This document shows positions 25,375 through 34,614 of a DNA stretch of 35,255 nt, one piece after another. The position numbers and the translations under genes were made by a program. Source of the DNA: Pseudomonas entomophila (GTDB lineage Bacteria; Pseudomonadota; Gammaproteobacteria; Pseudomonadales; Pseudomonadaceae); contig NZ_JAAMQJ010000045.1 in NCBI RefSeq assembly GCF_013523125.1, positions 1 to 35,255 of the forward strand, in the 5' to 3' direction. The stretch's first letter is position 1, and every line of letters begins with the position of its first letter. Under the pieces are notes generated by a model. That model saw nothing but the letters and a program-made list of their open reading frames with translations. It was not told where the DNA came from and ran no database searches.

Positions 25375-26814
25375 ATGTCTACTCGAAGCCGAAGGACCGT
25401 CCAATCCGCCGCCCTGACTCGCCTGGCCCAGGCCGCTGCCCTGGCGCTGGCCGCCACCTTGGTGGGCTGCCAAAGCACCTCGCGGGTCAGCGAGGCCGAC
25501 AACGTCCAGGTGCCCAACTACCAGGCCAGGATCAAGCACAAACCGGTGGTCATGACCGCTGCGCCCAAACCGGTGGAGCAGGCGCCCCAGGACGTCTGGG
25601 AGCGCATGCGTCGCGGTTTCGTGCTGCAGGACAGCATCGGCGTCAACCCACGCATCGAGCAGCAGCGGCTGTGGTTCTCCAGCAACCCATCGTTCGTCGA
25701 GACGGCTGGCGAGCGTGGCAGCCTGTACATGCACTACATCGTCGAGCGTCTCGAAGAGCGCGACATGCCGCTGGAGCTGGCGCTGCTGCCAGCGATCGAG
25801 AGCGCCTACAACCCCATGGCCTACTCCCGCGCCCATGCGGTCGGCCTGTGGCAGTTCATTCCCACCACGGGCAAGTACTTCAACCTGCGCCAGACCAACT
25901 TCTACGATGGCCGCCGCGACATCACCGCCTCGACCAACGCGGCGCTGGACTACCTGAGCAAGCTGCACGACATGTTCAACGGCGACTGGCTGCTGGCGCT
26001 GGCGGCGTACAACGCCGGCGAAGGCACGGTCAGCCGGGCCATCGAGCGCAACCAGAAGCTCGGTTTGCCGACCGATTACTGGAACCTGCCCCTGCCCCAG
26101 GAAACCCAGAACTACGTGCCCAAGCTGCTGGCCCTGTCGCAGGTCGTCATGACCCCTGAAGCGTACGGGGTCAACCTGACACCGATCGCCAACGAGCCCT
26201 ACTTTGAGGCCGTGGTCATCAACGACCGCCTGGACCTGACCCGGGTCGCCGCCTTCGCCGACATCGACGAGGACGAACTGATCCAGCTGAACCCGGCGTT
26301 CAAGAAACGCATGACCGTCGATGGCCCGCAACGCCTGCTGGTACCGACGGCCAAGGCCGAACGGCTCAGCGCCAGCCTGTCGAACCTCAAGCCTGAGCAG
26401 CTGGTGTCGCTGCAACCGAAAAAGGGTGCCTTCGAAGCGGCGCTGGCCGAGGCGTCCGCGCCGACCATCAAGACGCGCAGCTACCGCGTCAAGCGCGGCG
26501 ACAACCTGGGCGCCATCGCACGCGCCAACAAGGTGTCGGTCAAGGACCTGCAGCGCTGGAACCGCTTGCCAGGCAACCGTCTCAAGGCAGGCCAGGTACT
26601 GGCCTTGCGCGGTGGCAGCGCGCCGTCGGCGGCGGCCAATCGCGTCGCGGCGTCCAAGCAGCGCACCACGCAATACAAGGTACGCAAGGGCGATTCGTTG
26701 TACAGGGTCGCCAAGCGTTTCAACGTCGAGATGAAACACCTCAAGCGCTGGAACCCCCGCAGCGGCCAGGCGCTCAAGCCAGGTCAGACACTGACGGTCT
26801 ACGTCAGCCGCTAG
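25375..26814 (+). CDS. mltD: Membrane-bound lytic murein transglycosylase D
   Basis: This 479-residue outer-membrane lipoprotein cleaves peptidoglycan glycan strands with formation of 1,6-anhydro-MurNAc. It has a signal peptide with lipobox LVGC (Cys32), and a family 1 lytic transglycosylase domain with catalytic Glu142 in LLPAIESAYNP and the following AVGLWQFIPTTGKY and LALAAYNAGEGTV. Two LysM peptidoglycan-binding repeats lie at about 369-415 (YRVKRGDNLGAIARANKVSV) and 432-478 (YKVRKGDSLYRVAKRFNVEM). The frame opens at 25351, but the ATG at 25375 gives the family start (MSTRSRR). It follows gloB by 99 bp and has its own promoter. Confidence 0.93.
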   Translation: MSTRSRRTVQSAALTRLAQAAALALAATLVGCQSTSRVSEADNVQVPNYQARIKHKPVVMTAAPKPVEQAPQDVWERMRRGFVLQDSIGVNPRIEQQRLWFSSNPSFVETAGERGSLYMHYIVERLEERDMPLELALLPAIESAYNPMAYSRAHAVGLWQFIPTTGKYFNLRQTNFYDGRRDITASTNAALDYLSKLHDMFNGDWLLALAAYNAGEGTVSRAIERNQKLGLPTDYWNLPLPQETQNYVPKLLALSQVVMTPEAYGVNLTPIANEPYFEAVVINDRLDLTRVAAFADIDEDELIQLNPAFKKRMTVDGPQRLLVPTAKAERLSASLSNLKPEQLVSLQPKKGAFEAALAEASAPTIKTRSYRVKRGDNLGAIARANKVSVKDLQRWNRLPGNRLKAGQVLALRGGSAPSAAANRVAASKQRTTQYKVRKGDSLYRVAKRFNVEMKHLKRWNPRSGQALKPGQTLTVYVSR

Positions 26815-26822
26815 ATGGCAGA

Positions 26823-26849
26823 GGCCTGGTGGCCCGCCGCCTCCAGGCC
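26823..26849 (+). terminator. Hairpin downstream of mltD
   Basis: GGCCTGG (26823-26829) and CCAGGCC (26843-26849) form a perfect 7-bp stem with a 13-nt loop, starting 8 nt after the mltD stop. No T-run follows, so it may be a weak or Rho-assisted end. The remaining spacer to 26946 should hold the npp promoter, which I could not place. Confidence 0.42.
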
Positions 26850-26946
26850 CGCCTCGTACGCCGTGTGAAAGCAGTCTTTTTCGAGGCTGGACAAGCTGTT
26901 ACTGTAGCCCGATCGAAGCCCAAGCTGCCTGGATCGGATCGCCGAC

Positions 26947-28776
26947 TTGATACGCCCTCTCCTGCTGCTCATCAGCCTGGCCTTGAGCTTTCCCGTCGTC
27001 GCGACCGTCAGCGAAAGCCACGGCTACGCGCAATTCGGCACGCTCAAGTACCCGGCCAGTTTCACCCACTTCGACTGGGTCAATCCACGCGCGCCCAAAG
27101 GCGGCACCCTGCGGGCCATGGCCTTCGGCACGTTCGATACGCTCAACCCGTATACCTTCAAGGGCAGCAGCCCGGTCACCACACCGAATTTTCTGCAGTA
27201 TGGCGTCAACGAGCTCAACGAGCCGTTGATGATCGGCACGGGCCAGTACGACCCGTCGGGCGACGAACCCACCTCCAGCTATGGCCTGATCGCGCGCTCG
27301 GTGGAGTACAGCAAGGACCGTAGCTGGGTGGTCTTCAACCTGCGCCCCGAGGCACGCTTTCACGACGGCCACCCGATCACGTCGGCCGACGTGGCGTTCT
27401 CCTACCGCACCCTGCTCAAGGAGGGTCACCCGACCTATCGCACCAACCTGCAGGAGGTCCAGCGGGTCGATGTGCTCGGCCCGTTGCGCATTCGGTTCGT
27501 CTTCAAGCGGGCGGGTAACCCGCTGCTGATCCTGCGCCTCGGGGAAATGCCCGTGCTGCCCAAGCACTACTGGCAAACCCGCGACTTCAAGGCGACGACT
27601 TTCGAACCCCCGCTGGGCAGTGGGCCCTACCGCATTACCGAAGTCGTGCCGGGACGCCGCCTGGTGTTCGAGCGGGTCAAGGACTATTGGGGCAAAGACC
27701 TGGCGGTCAACCGGGGCAAGTACAACTTCGACCGCGTCGAATACGAGTTCTACCGAGATTCGACCGTCGCCTTCGAAGCATTCAAAGCCGGTGAGTTCGA
27801 CCTCTACATCGAGCACCAGGCCAAGAACTGGGCCAATGGCTACCGGTTCCCGGCCGTCCGGCGTGGCGAGGTGATCAAGGCGCAGATCCCCCATCGCATT
27901 CCCACCCAGACCCAAGGGCTGTTCATGAACAGTCGTCGCGACACGTTGGCCGATCCTCGGGTACGGCATGCCTTGGGCCTGATGCTCGATTTCGAGTGGA
28001 CCAACCGGACCCTGTTCAGCGACGCCTACCGGCGCTCTACCAGCTACTACCCCAACAGCGAATTCGCCGCCACCGGCCTGCCCACGGGGCAGGAGTGGCT
28101 GCTGCTGGCGCCTTATCGCGGGCAACTGCCCGACGCCTTGTTCACCCAGCCGTACAGGGTCGGCACGACTCAGGGACGCGGCATCGATCGAGCGACGCTG
28201 CGCAAGGCCATTGCACTGTTCGCCGAGGCCGGCTGGACCCTGAAGAACCAGCGCCTGGTCGATGCCAAGGGACGTCCGCTGCATCTCGAGCTGTTGCTGG
28301 TCAATCCCAACCTCGAGCGCATCTTCCAGCCGTACATGGAGAACCTGGCCAGCATCGGCGTGCAAGCGCGCCTGCGCACCGTCGACCGCGCCCAGTACAA
28401 GCAGCGCCTGGACCAGTTCGACTTCGACATGATCCTCATGACCCTGAGCCAGACCCTCAGCCCAGGGCTCGAGCAGTGGCAGTACTTCCATTCCAGCCAG
28501 GCCGCGATCAAGGGCAGCAAGAACTACGCCGGCGTACAGGACCCCATCGTCGACCACCTGCTCGAGACCCTGCTCGCCGCCAGCACCCGTGACGAGCAGG
28601 TCGCTGCGGCCAGGGCGCTGGATCGCGTCCTGTCATGGCACGACTACATGATCCCCAACTGGTACCTGGACACTCATCGCCTGGCCTACCGCAATCGGTT
28701 CGCCTTCGTCACCACGCCGCCCTACACCCTGGGCCTGAACAGCTGGTGGCTCAAGCCTTCGGAGAACCCTCAATGA
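26947..28776 (+). CDS. nppA1: Periplasmic substrate-binding protein of peptide ABC transporter (NppA1-like)
   Basis: This 609-residue family 5 extracellular solute-binding protein starts with a TTG (26947), the only plausible start, followed by a signal peptide (MIRPLLLLISLALSFPVVA). It has the YejA-type features: YAQFGTLKYPASFTHFDWVN near the mature N-terminus, the NPYTFKG segment, and SGPYRITEVVPGRRLVFERV. It is followed immediately by a second related binding protein and YejBEF-like genes, the order of P. aeruginosa nppA1A2BCD, which imports peptides, peptidyl-nucleoside antibiotics and microcin C analogues. The stop overlaps the next start by ATGA. Confidence 0.88.
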   Translation: MIRPLLLLISLALSFPVVATVSESHGYAQFGTLKYPASFTHFDWVNPRAPKGGTLRAMAFGTFDTLNPYTFKGSSPVTTPNFLQYGVNELNEPLMIGTGQYDPSGDEPTSSYGLIARSVEYSKDRSWVVFNLRPEARFHDGHPITSADVAFSYRTLLKEGHPTYRTNLQEVQRVDVLGPLRIRFVFKRAGNPLLILRLGEMPVLPKHYWQTRDFKATTFEPPLGSGPYRITEVVPGRRLVFERVKDYWGKDLAVNRGKYNFDRVEYEFYRDSTVAFEAFKAGEFDLYIEHQAKNWANGYRFPAVRRGEVIKAQIPHRIPTQTQGLFMNSRRDTLADPRVRHALGLMLDFEWTNRTLFSDAYRRSTSYYPNSEFAATGLPTGQEWLLLAPYRGQLPDALFTQPYRVGTTQGRGIDRATLRKAIALFAEAGWTLKNQRLVDAKGRPLHLELLLVNPNLERIFQPYMENLASIGVQARLRTVDRAQYKQRLDQFDFDMILMTLSQTLSPGLEQWQYFHSSQAAIKGSKNYAGVQDPIVDHLLETLLAASTRDEQVAAARALDRVLSWHDYMIPNWYLDTHRLAYRNRFAFVTTPPYTLGLNSWWLKPSENPQ

Positions 28777-30626
28777 TGCCCTTGCACCGCCTGCGACAGC
28801 TGGCCGGCAGCCTGCTGCTCGCCTGCCTGGCGCTACCGACGCTGGCCGCGCCCCAGCACGCCCTGACACTCTACGACGAGCCGCCCAAGTACCCTGAAGG
28901 CTTCAAGCAGTTCGATTACGTCAATCCAGATGCGCCCAAGGGCGGCGTGTTTCGCCAATCCGGCACGGGCAGTTTCGACAGCCTGAACCCCTTCAGCAAC
29001 AAGGGCACCCCGGCCGAGGGCCTGGAGCTGGTCTACGACACGCTGATGCGCCAGAGCCTGGACGAGCCGTTCACCGAGTACGGGCTGCTGGCCGGCAAGA
29101 TCGAGAAAGCCCCCGACAACAGCTGGGTGCGTTTCTACCTGCGCCCCGAAGCCACGTTCAACGACGGTACACCGGTCACCGCCGACGATGTGGTGTTCTC
29201 CTTCAACACGCTCACGACCCAAGGCGCCCCGCTGTACCGCATGTACTACGCCGACGTGGCTGAGGCCGTGGCCGAAGACACGCACCGCGTACGGTTCGTC
29301 TTCAAGCACAAGGACAATCGCGAACTGCCGCTGATTCTCGGCCAGTTGGTCGTGCTGCCCAAGCATTGGTGGGCCAACCGTGCCTTCGACGGCACCAGCT
29401 TCGAACCGCCCCTGGGTAGCGGGCCCTACCGCGTGGCCGAGGTCAAACCAGGCCGCTCGATTCGCTATGAACGGGTTGAGGATTACTGGGCCAAGGACCT
29501 GCCGATCAACCGCGGCACGTACAATTTCGGCGAAATGACCTTCGATTACTACCGCGACAACGCCGTGGCGCTCGAAGCGCTCAAGGCCGGGCAGTTCGAC
29601 TACTGGCTGGAGATGAGCGCCAAGAACTGGGCCACGGCCTACAACGTGCCCGCGGTACGCGACGGCCGACTGATCCGTGAAGAGCTCCCCAACGGCAATC
29701 CGACCGGCATGCAGGGCTTCGTCTTCAACCTGCGTCGCCCGGTGTTCCAGGACGTGCGAGTACGCCAGGCGCTGAACCTGCTGCTGGACTACGAATGGAC
29801 CAACAAGCAGCTGTTCAACGGCGCCTACACCCGCACCAGCAGCTACTTCGAGAATTCCGACATGGTCTCACGAGGGCTGCCAGGTCCTGAAGAGTTGAAG
29901 ATTCTCGATCCGTTGCGTGGTCAGGTCCCAGAACCGGTGTTCACCACGGCGTTCCAGAATCCGGTCACCGACGCCAGTGGCATGATCCGCGAGCATCAGC
30001 GCGAAGCCTACCGACTGCTGCTCGAGGCCGGCTGGAAGATCGTCGACGACAAGATGGTCGATGCCCAGGGCAAGCCCGTCTCGATCGAGTTCCTGCTGGT
30101 GCAGACCGAGTTCGAGCGCGTGCTGCTGCCGTTCAAGCGCAACCTGGCCGACCTGGGCATCGACCTGAGCATCCGCCGCGTGGACGTGTCGCAGTACATC
30201 AACCGCATGCGCTCACGGGACTTCGACATGATGGTCGGCAGCTTTCCGCAGTCCTCCTCGCCCGGCAACGAGCAACGCGAGTTCTGGTCCAGCAGCAGCG
30301 CCGACAAACCGGGCAGCCGCAACCTGATCGGCCTGCGCGATCCAGCCATCGATCACCTGGTCGAAGGCCTGATCAACGCCGATTCGCGCCAGAGCCTGAT
30401 CGCCTACACGCGCGCACTCGACCGCGTGCTGCTCTGGGGCTACTACGTGATTCCCAACTGGCACATCAAGACGTGGCGCGTCGCCTACAGCAATCGCGTG
30501 GGTCACCCCGAGCAGTCGCCGCCCTACGACGTCGGCCTCAACACCTGGTGGATCAAGCCTAACGCCAGGGCCGCGTCCGTGGCGCCGTCAGTAGACGACA
30601 CCGCCACCGCTGCCGGAGCGCACTGA
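28773..30626 (+). CDS. nppA2: Second periplasmic substrate-binding protein of the same transporter (NppA2-like)
   Basis: This 617-residue family 5 solute-binding protein is a paralogue of its upstream neighbour. Both share FDYVNPDAPKGG-like, SFDSLNPF-like and SGPYRVAEVKPG-like segments in the same order. A signal peptide (RLRQLAGSLLLACLALPTLA) precedes mature APQHALTLYDEPP. The ATG at 28773 is inside the ATGA overlap and has GGAGA 8 nt upstream; an open frame farther upstream is a shadow. Two receptors for one permease probably broaden the substrate range. The C-terminal 20 or so residues (NARAASVAPSVDDTATAAG) look like a disordered tail. Confidence 0.88.
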   Translation: MMPLHRLRQLAGSLLLACLALPTLAAPQHALTLYDEPPKYPEGFKQFDYVNPDAPKGGVFRQSGTGSFDSLNPFSNKGTPAEGLELVYDTLMRQSLDEPFTEYGLLAGKIEKAPDNSWVRFYLRPEATFNDGTPVTADDVVFSFNTLTTQGAPLYRMYYADVAEAVAEDTHRVRFVFKHKDNRELPLILGQLVVLPKHWWANRAFDGTSFEPPLGSGPYRVAEVKPGRSIRYERVEDYWAKDLPINRGTYNFGEMTFDYYRDNAVALEALKAGQFDYWLEMSAKNWATAYNVPAVRDGRLIREELPNGNPTGMQGFVFNLRRPVFQDVRVRQALNLLLDYEWTNKQLFNGAYTRTSSYFENSDMVSRGLPGPEELKILDPLRGQVPEPVFTTAFQNPVTDASGMIREHQREAYRLLLEAGWKIVDDKMVDAQGKPVSIEFLLVQTEFERVLLPFKRNLADLGIDLSIRRVDVSQYINRMRSRDFDMMVGSFPQSSSPGNEQREFWSSSSADKPGSRNLIGLRDPAIDHLVEGLINADSRQSLIAYTRALDRVLLWGYYVIPNWHIKTWRVAYSNRVGHPEQSPPYDVGLNTWWIKPNARAASVAPSVDDTATAAGAH

Positions 30627-30627
30627 C

Positions 30628-31701
30628 ATGCTCGCCTACATCCTGCGCCGCCTGCTGCTGATCGTGCCGACCCTGTTCGGCATCCTGATCATCAACTTCA
30701 TCATCGTCCAGGCCGCGCCGGGCGGCCCGGTCGAACAGATGATCGCCAAGCTCGAAGGCTTCGACGGCGCCACCAGCCGGATCGCCGGCGGCGGCGGCGA
30801 GGTGTCGGTCGCCGGGTCCAACTACCGCGGGGCCCAGGGCCTGGACCCGGCTCTGATTGCCGAGATCGAGCACCTCTACGGCTTCGACAAGTCGGCGCCC
30901 GAGCGGCTGTGGATCATGATCAAGAATTACGCCCGCCTGGACTTCGGCGAAAGCTTCTACCGCGACGCGCGGGTGATCGACCTGATCGCCGAAAAACTGC
31001 CGGTGTCGATCTCGCTGGGCTTGTGGAGCACGTTGATCATGTACCTGGTGTCGATCCCGCTGGGGATCACCAAGGCCGTGCGCCACGGCAGTCATTTCGA
31101 TGTGTGGACCAGCTCGGCGATCGTCGTGGGCTATGCGATTCCGGCCTTCCTGTTCGGTATCCTGCTGATCGTGGTGTTCGCCGGCGGCAGCTACCTGGAC
31201 TGGTTCCCCCTGCGCGGCCTGACCTCGAACGACTTCGACGAGCTGTCGCCCCTGGGCAAGGTGCTCGATTATTTCTGGCACCTGGTGCTGCCGATCACCG
31301 CGCTGGTGATCGGCAACTTCGCCACCATGACGCTGCTGACCAAGAACAGCTTCCTCGACGAGATCAACAAGCAGTACGTGGTCACTGCCAAGGCCAAGGG
31401 CCTGAGCCGCTCGCGGGTGCTCTACGGGCATGTGTTCCGCAACGCGATGCTGCTGGTGATCGCCGGCTTCCCTTCGGCCTTCATCGGCATCTTCTTCACC
31501 GGCTCGCTGCTGATCGAGGTGATCTTCTCCCTCGACGGCCTGGGGCTGCTGAGTTTCGAGTCGGCGATCAACCGCGACTACCCCGTGGTGTTCGGCACGC
31601 TGTTCATCTTCACGCTGCTGGGGCTGGTGGTGAAACTGATCGGCGACCTGACCTACACCTTGGTCGACCCTCGCATCGACTTCGACAGCCGGGAGCACTG
31701 A
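30628..31701 (+). CDS. nppB: ABC transporter permease (NppB/YejB-like)
   Basis: This 357-residue inner-membrane permease of the DppB/OppB type begins MLAYILRRLLLIVPTLFGIL. Its periplasmic insertion after helix 1 (VEQMIAKLEGFDGATSRIAG and on) is characteristic of YejB. The EAA loop that contacts the ATPase is AKAKGLSRSRVLYGHVFRNA. It starts 1 nt after the nppA2 stop and ends 1 nt before nppC. Confidence 0.9.
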   Translation: MLAYILRRLLLIVPTLFGILIINFIIVQAAPGGPVEQMIAKLEGFDGATSRIAGGGGEVSVAGSNYRGAQGLDPALIAEIEHLYGFDKSAPERLWIMIKNYARLDFGESFYRDARVIDLIAEKLPVSISLGLWSTLIMYLVSIPLGITKAVRHGSHFDVWTSSAIVVGYAIPAFLFGILLIVVFAGGSYLDWFPLRGLTSNDFDELSPLGKVLDYFWHLVLPITALVIGNFATMTLLTKNSFLDEINKQYVVTAKAKGLSRSRVLYGHVFRNAMLLVIAGFPSAFIGIFFTGSLLIEVIFSLDGLGLLSFESAINRDYPVVFGTLFIFTLLGLVVKLIGDLTYTLVDPRIDFDSREH

Positions 31702-31702
31702 C

Positions 31703-32722
31703 ATGGCCCTTTCTCCCCTCAATCGACGTCGCTTCGAACGCTTCAAGGCCAACCGTCGAGGCTGGTGGTCGCTGTGGTTGTTCCTGATCCTGTTCGGGCT
31801 GAGCCTGGGCGCCGAGCTGATCGCCAATGACAAGCCGATCGCCGTGCACTACGACGGGCAGTGGTATTTCCCGGCGTTCAAGCGCTACCCGGAAACCACC
31901 TTCGGCGGTGAATTCCCGCTGGAAGCCAACTACAAGAGCCCCTACATCCGCGAGTTGCTGGCGGCCAAGGACAGCTGGGTGCTGTGGGCACCGATCCCGT
32001 TCAGCTACCAAAGTATCAACTACGACCTCAAGGTTCCGGCGCCTGCGCCGCCTTCGGCGGAGAACCTGCTGGGCACTGATGACCAGGGCCGCGACGTGTT
32101 GGCGCGAGTGATCTACGGGTTCCGCATTTCCGTGCTGTTCGCCTTGACCCTGACAGCGCTCAGCTCGGTGATCGGGGTGATTGCCGGCGCTCTGCAAGGC
32201 TTCTATGGCGGCTGGGTGGACCTGGCCGGGCAGCGTTTTCTGGAGATCTGGTCCGGGCTGCCGGTGCTCTACCTGCTGATCATCCTGGCCAGCTTCGTGC
32301 AGCCGAACTTCTGGTGGTTGCTGGGCATCATGCTGCTGTTTTCCTGGATGAGCCTGGTCGATGTGGTGCGGGCCGAATTCCTGCGGGGGCGCAACCTGGA
32401 ATACGTGCGCGCCGCCCGGGCGCTCGGCATGCGCGATGGGGCGATCATGTACCGGCACATCCTGCCCAACGCGATGATCTCGACCATGACCTACCTGCCG
32501 TTCATCCTCACCGGGGCCATCGGCACGCTGACCGCACTGGACTTCCTCGGCTTCGGCCTGCCACCGGGCGCGCCCTCGCTCGGCGAGCTGGTGGCACAGG
32601 GCAAGTCCAACCTGCAGGCACCCTGGCTCGGCATCAGCGCCTTCGCCGTTCTGGCGCTCATGCTCAGCCTGCTGGTGTTCATTGGCGAATCCGCCCGCGA
32701 TGCGTTCGACCCGAGGAAATGA
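31703..32722 (+). CDS. nppC: ABC transporter permease (NppC/YejE-like)
   Basis: This 339-residue inner-membrane permease pairs with the previous one. The N-terminus (SPLNRRRFERFKANRRGWWS) and a periplasmic segment with LLGTDDQGRDVLARVIYGFR mark the DppC/YejE family. The EAA loop is ARALGMRDGAIMYRHILPNA. A large periplasmic loop (about 35-120) is a YejE trait. It starts 1 nt after nppB and is 1 nt from nppD. Confidence 0.9.
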   Translation: MALSPLNRRRFERFKANRRGWWSLWLFLILFGLSLGAELIANDKPIAVHYDGQWYFPAFKRYPETTFGGEFPLEANYKSPYIRELLAAKDSWVLWAPIPFSYQSINYDLKVPAPAPPSAENLLGTDDQGRDVLARVIYGFRISVLFALTLTALSSVIGVIAGALQGFYGGWVDLAGQRFLEIWSGLPVLYLLIILASFVQPNFWWLLGIMLLFSWMSLVDVVRAEFLRGRNLEYVRAARALGMRDGAIMYRHILPNAMISTMTYLPFILTGAIGTLTALDFLGFGLPPGAPSLGELVAQGKSNLQAPWLGISAFAVLALMLSLLVFIGESARDAFDPRK

Positions 32723-32723
32723 C

Positions 32724-34346
32724 ATGCACGACCGCAACCTGATCGAAGTCCGTGACCTGTCGGTCGAATTCGTCGGCGGCGACCGTGCGCAGCGGGTGGT
32801 CGAGGGCGTGAGCTTCGACATTCGCCGCGGCGAGACCCTGGCCCTGGTCGGCGAAAGCGGCTCGGGCAAATCGGTGACGGCCCACTCGATCCTGCGCCTG
32901 CTGCCCTACCCGCTGGCCCGTCACCCCAGCGGCAGCATCCAGTATGACGGGCAGAACCTGCTGGGCCTGGGCGAGAAGCCCCTGCGGCAGATTCGTGGCG
33001 ACCGCATCGCGATGATCTTCCAGGAGCCGATGACGTCGCTCAATCCGCTGCACAACCTGGAAAAGCAGATCAACGAGGTGCTGTTGCTGCACAAGGGCCT
33101 GAGCGGCAAGCAGGCGACCGCCCGCACCCTCGAACTGCTCGACCTGGTGGGGATTCCGGAGCCGGCCAAGCGGCTCAAGGCACTGCCCCACGAACTGTCC
33201 GGCGGCCAGCGGCAACGGGTGATGATCGCCATGGCCCTGGCCAACGAACCGGAACTGCTGATCGCCGACGAGCCGACCACGGCGCTCGACGTCACCGTGC
33301 AGCTTAAGATCCTCGACCTGCTCAAGGACCTGCAAGCCCGCCTGGGCATGTCGCTGTTGCTGATCAGCCACGACCTCAACCTGGTCAAGCGCATCGCCCA
33401 CCGCGTGTGCGTGATGCAACAGGGGCGCATCGTCGAGCAGGCCGAGTGCCAGACCCTATTCAGCGCGCCCCAGCATCCCTACACGCAGATGCTGATCAAT
33501 GCCGAGCCCACGGGTGGCCCCGCCGACACCGTGGCCGGCCCGCCCCTGCTGGAAGTGCGCGACCTGCGCGTCTGGTTCCCGATCCGCAAGGGCCTGCTAC
33601 GGCGCACGGTGGACCACGTCAAGGCGGTCGAGAACATTCACTTCAGCCTGCCCCGGGGACGCACGCTCGGTATCGTCGGCGAGAGCGGCTCGGGCAAGTC
33701 GACCCTGGGCCTGGCGATCCTGCGGCTGATCGCCAGCCAGGGCCAGATTCGTTTCGACGGCCAGGACCTGCAGGGCCTGGACGCGAACCAGGTCCGCCCC
33801 CTGCGGCGGCAGATGCAGGTGGTGTTTCAGGACCCCTTCGGCAGCCTGAGCCCGCGCATGAGCGTGGCGGACATCGTCGGCGAAGGGCTGCGCATCCACG
33901 GCATCGGTGACGCCCAAAGCCAGCAGGCGGCGATCATCGCCGCCTTGCAGGAGGTTGGCCTGGACCCCGAGACACGCCATCGCTACCCCCACGAGTTCTC
34001 CGGCGGGCAGCGCCAACGCATCGCCATCGCTCGCGCGCTGGTGCTCAAGCCGGCGCTGATCCTGCTCGACGAGCCCACCTCGGCGCTGGACCGTACCGTG
34101 CAACGCCAAGTGGTCGAGCTGTTACGCTCGTTGCAGCAGAAGTACAACCTCACCTACCTGTTCATCAGCCACGACCTGGCGGTGGTCAAGGCGTTGAGCC
34201 ATCAGTTGATGGTGATCAGGCAAGGCCAGGTAGTGGAACAGGGAGAGGCCGAGACGGTATTCGCCGCCCCTCGGCATCCGTATACCCGGCAGTTGCTGGA
34301 GGCGGCGTTTTTGACGCCGACATCCGTGTCGCCCTACATCGGATAG
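32724..34346 (+). CDS. nppD: ABC transporter ATP-binding protein with two nucleotide-binding domains (NppD/YejF-like)
   Basis: This 540-residue cytoplasmic ATPase powers the npp importer. It is a tandem fusion of two ABC domains. Domain 1 has Walker A GESGSGKS (43-50), signature LSGGQRQRV near 160 and DEPTTALD. Domain 2 has Walker A GESGSGKS near 320, signature FSGGQRQRI near 426 and DEPTSALD. Each domain ends with the oligopeptide-transporter motif (HPYTQ, HPYTR). All catalytic motifs look intact. The ATG at 32724 follows the nppC stop by 1 nt, with GAGGAA upstream. In P. aeruginosa fabI follows this gene as I recall; here an hcp remnant does. Confidence 0.92.
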   Translation: MHDRNLIEVRDLSVEFVGGDRAQRVVEGVSFDIRRGETLALVGESGSGKSVTAHSILRLLPYPLARHPSGSIQYDGQNLLGLGEKPLRQIRGDRIAMIFQEPMTSLNPLHNLEKQINEVLLLHKGLSGKQATARTLELLDLVGIPEPAKRLKALPHELSGGQRQRVMIAMALANEPELLIADEPTTALDVTVQLKILDLLKDLQARLGMSLLLISHDLNLVKRIAHRVCVMQQGRIVEQAECQTLFSAPQHPYTQMLINAEPTGGPADTVAGPPLLEVRDLRVWFPIRKGLLRRTVDHVKAVENIHFSLPRGRTLGIVGESGSGKSTLGLAILRLIASQGQIRFDGQDLQGLDANQVRPLRRQMQVVFQDPFGSLSPRMSVADIVGEGLRIHGIGDAQSQQAAIIAALQEVGLDPETRHRYPHEFSGGQRQRIAIARALVLKPALILLDEPTSALDRTVQRQVVELLRSLQQKYNLTYLFISHDLAVVKALSHQLMVIRQGQVVEQGEAETVFAAPRHPYTRQLLEAAFLTPTSVSPYIG

Positions 34347-34425
34347 ATCGCTCGCTTTTCAACACATGGCGCTGCCGACTGAGAAAACCTCGGCTTGTCG
34401 CCTTTTAGGGAGCAAGTTGATCGGG

Positions 34426-34458
34426 AGCCCCCCTAGGGGTACGAGTCGGCGGGCTTTT
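34426..34458 (+). terminator. Possible terminator between nppD and hcp
   Basis: AGCCC (34426-34430) can pair with GGGCT (34451-34455), followed by TTTCT; the enclosed DNA contains CCCCTAGGGG. A second weak hairpin, GCCGA (34374-34378) / TCGGC (34390-34394), lies nearer the nppD stop. Either could end the npp transcript; neither is strong. Confidence 0.35.
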
Positions 34459-34529
34459 CTGCTGTGATTCATTAGGATGCCGTACCTGCTGGCTACAAGA
34501 CCATATTAATCAACGGATCAATAATATTT

Positions 34530-34562
34530 TTGACACACCTAGGAACAATGCATCAATATAGT
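34530..34562 (+). promoter_or_regulatory. Candidate hcp promoter and flanking inverted repeat
   Basis: A perfect TTGACA (34530-34535) is followed by TATAGT at 34557-34562, 21 bp away, which is longer than optimal; CAATAT at 34554 gives 18 bp but matches poorly. A 7-bp inverted repeat CTAGGAA (34539-34545) / TTCCTAG (34572-34578) brackets the -10 area and could be an operator or a leader stem. The hcp ribosome site AAGGAGAGG (34601-34609) is strong. Confidence 0.35.
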
Positions 34563-34614
34563 TGTCCCAAATTCCTAGCAGGACCCACACCATTACCACC
34601 AAGGAGAGGTAAGT

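Noticed and set aside
26899..28557. 552-codon minus-strand frame opposite nppA1
   Set aside because: Shadow frame; the plus-strand gene has signal peptide, motifs and operon context.
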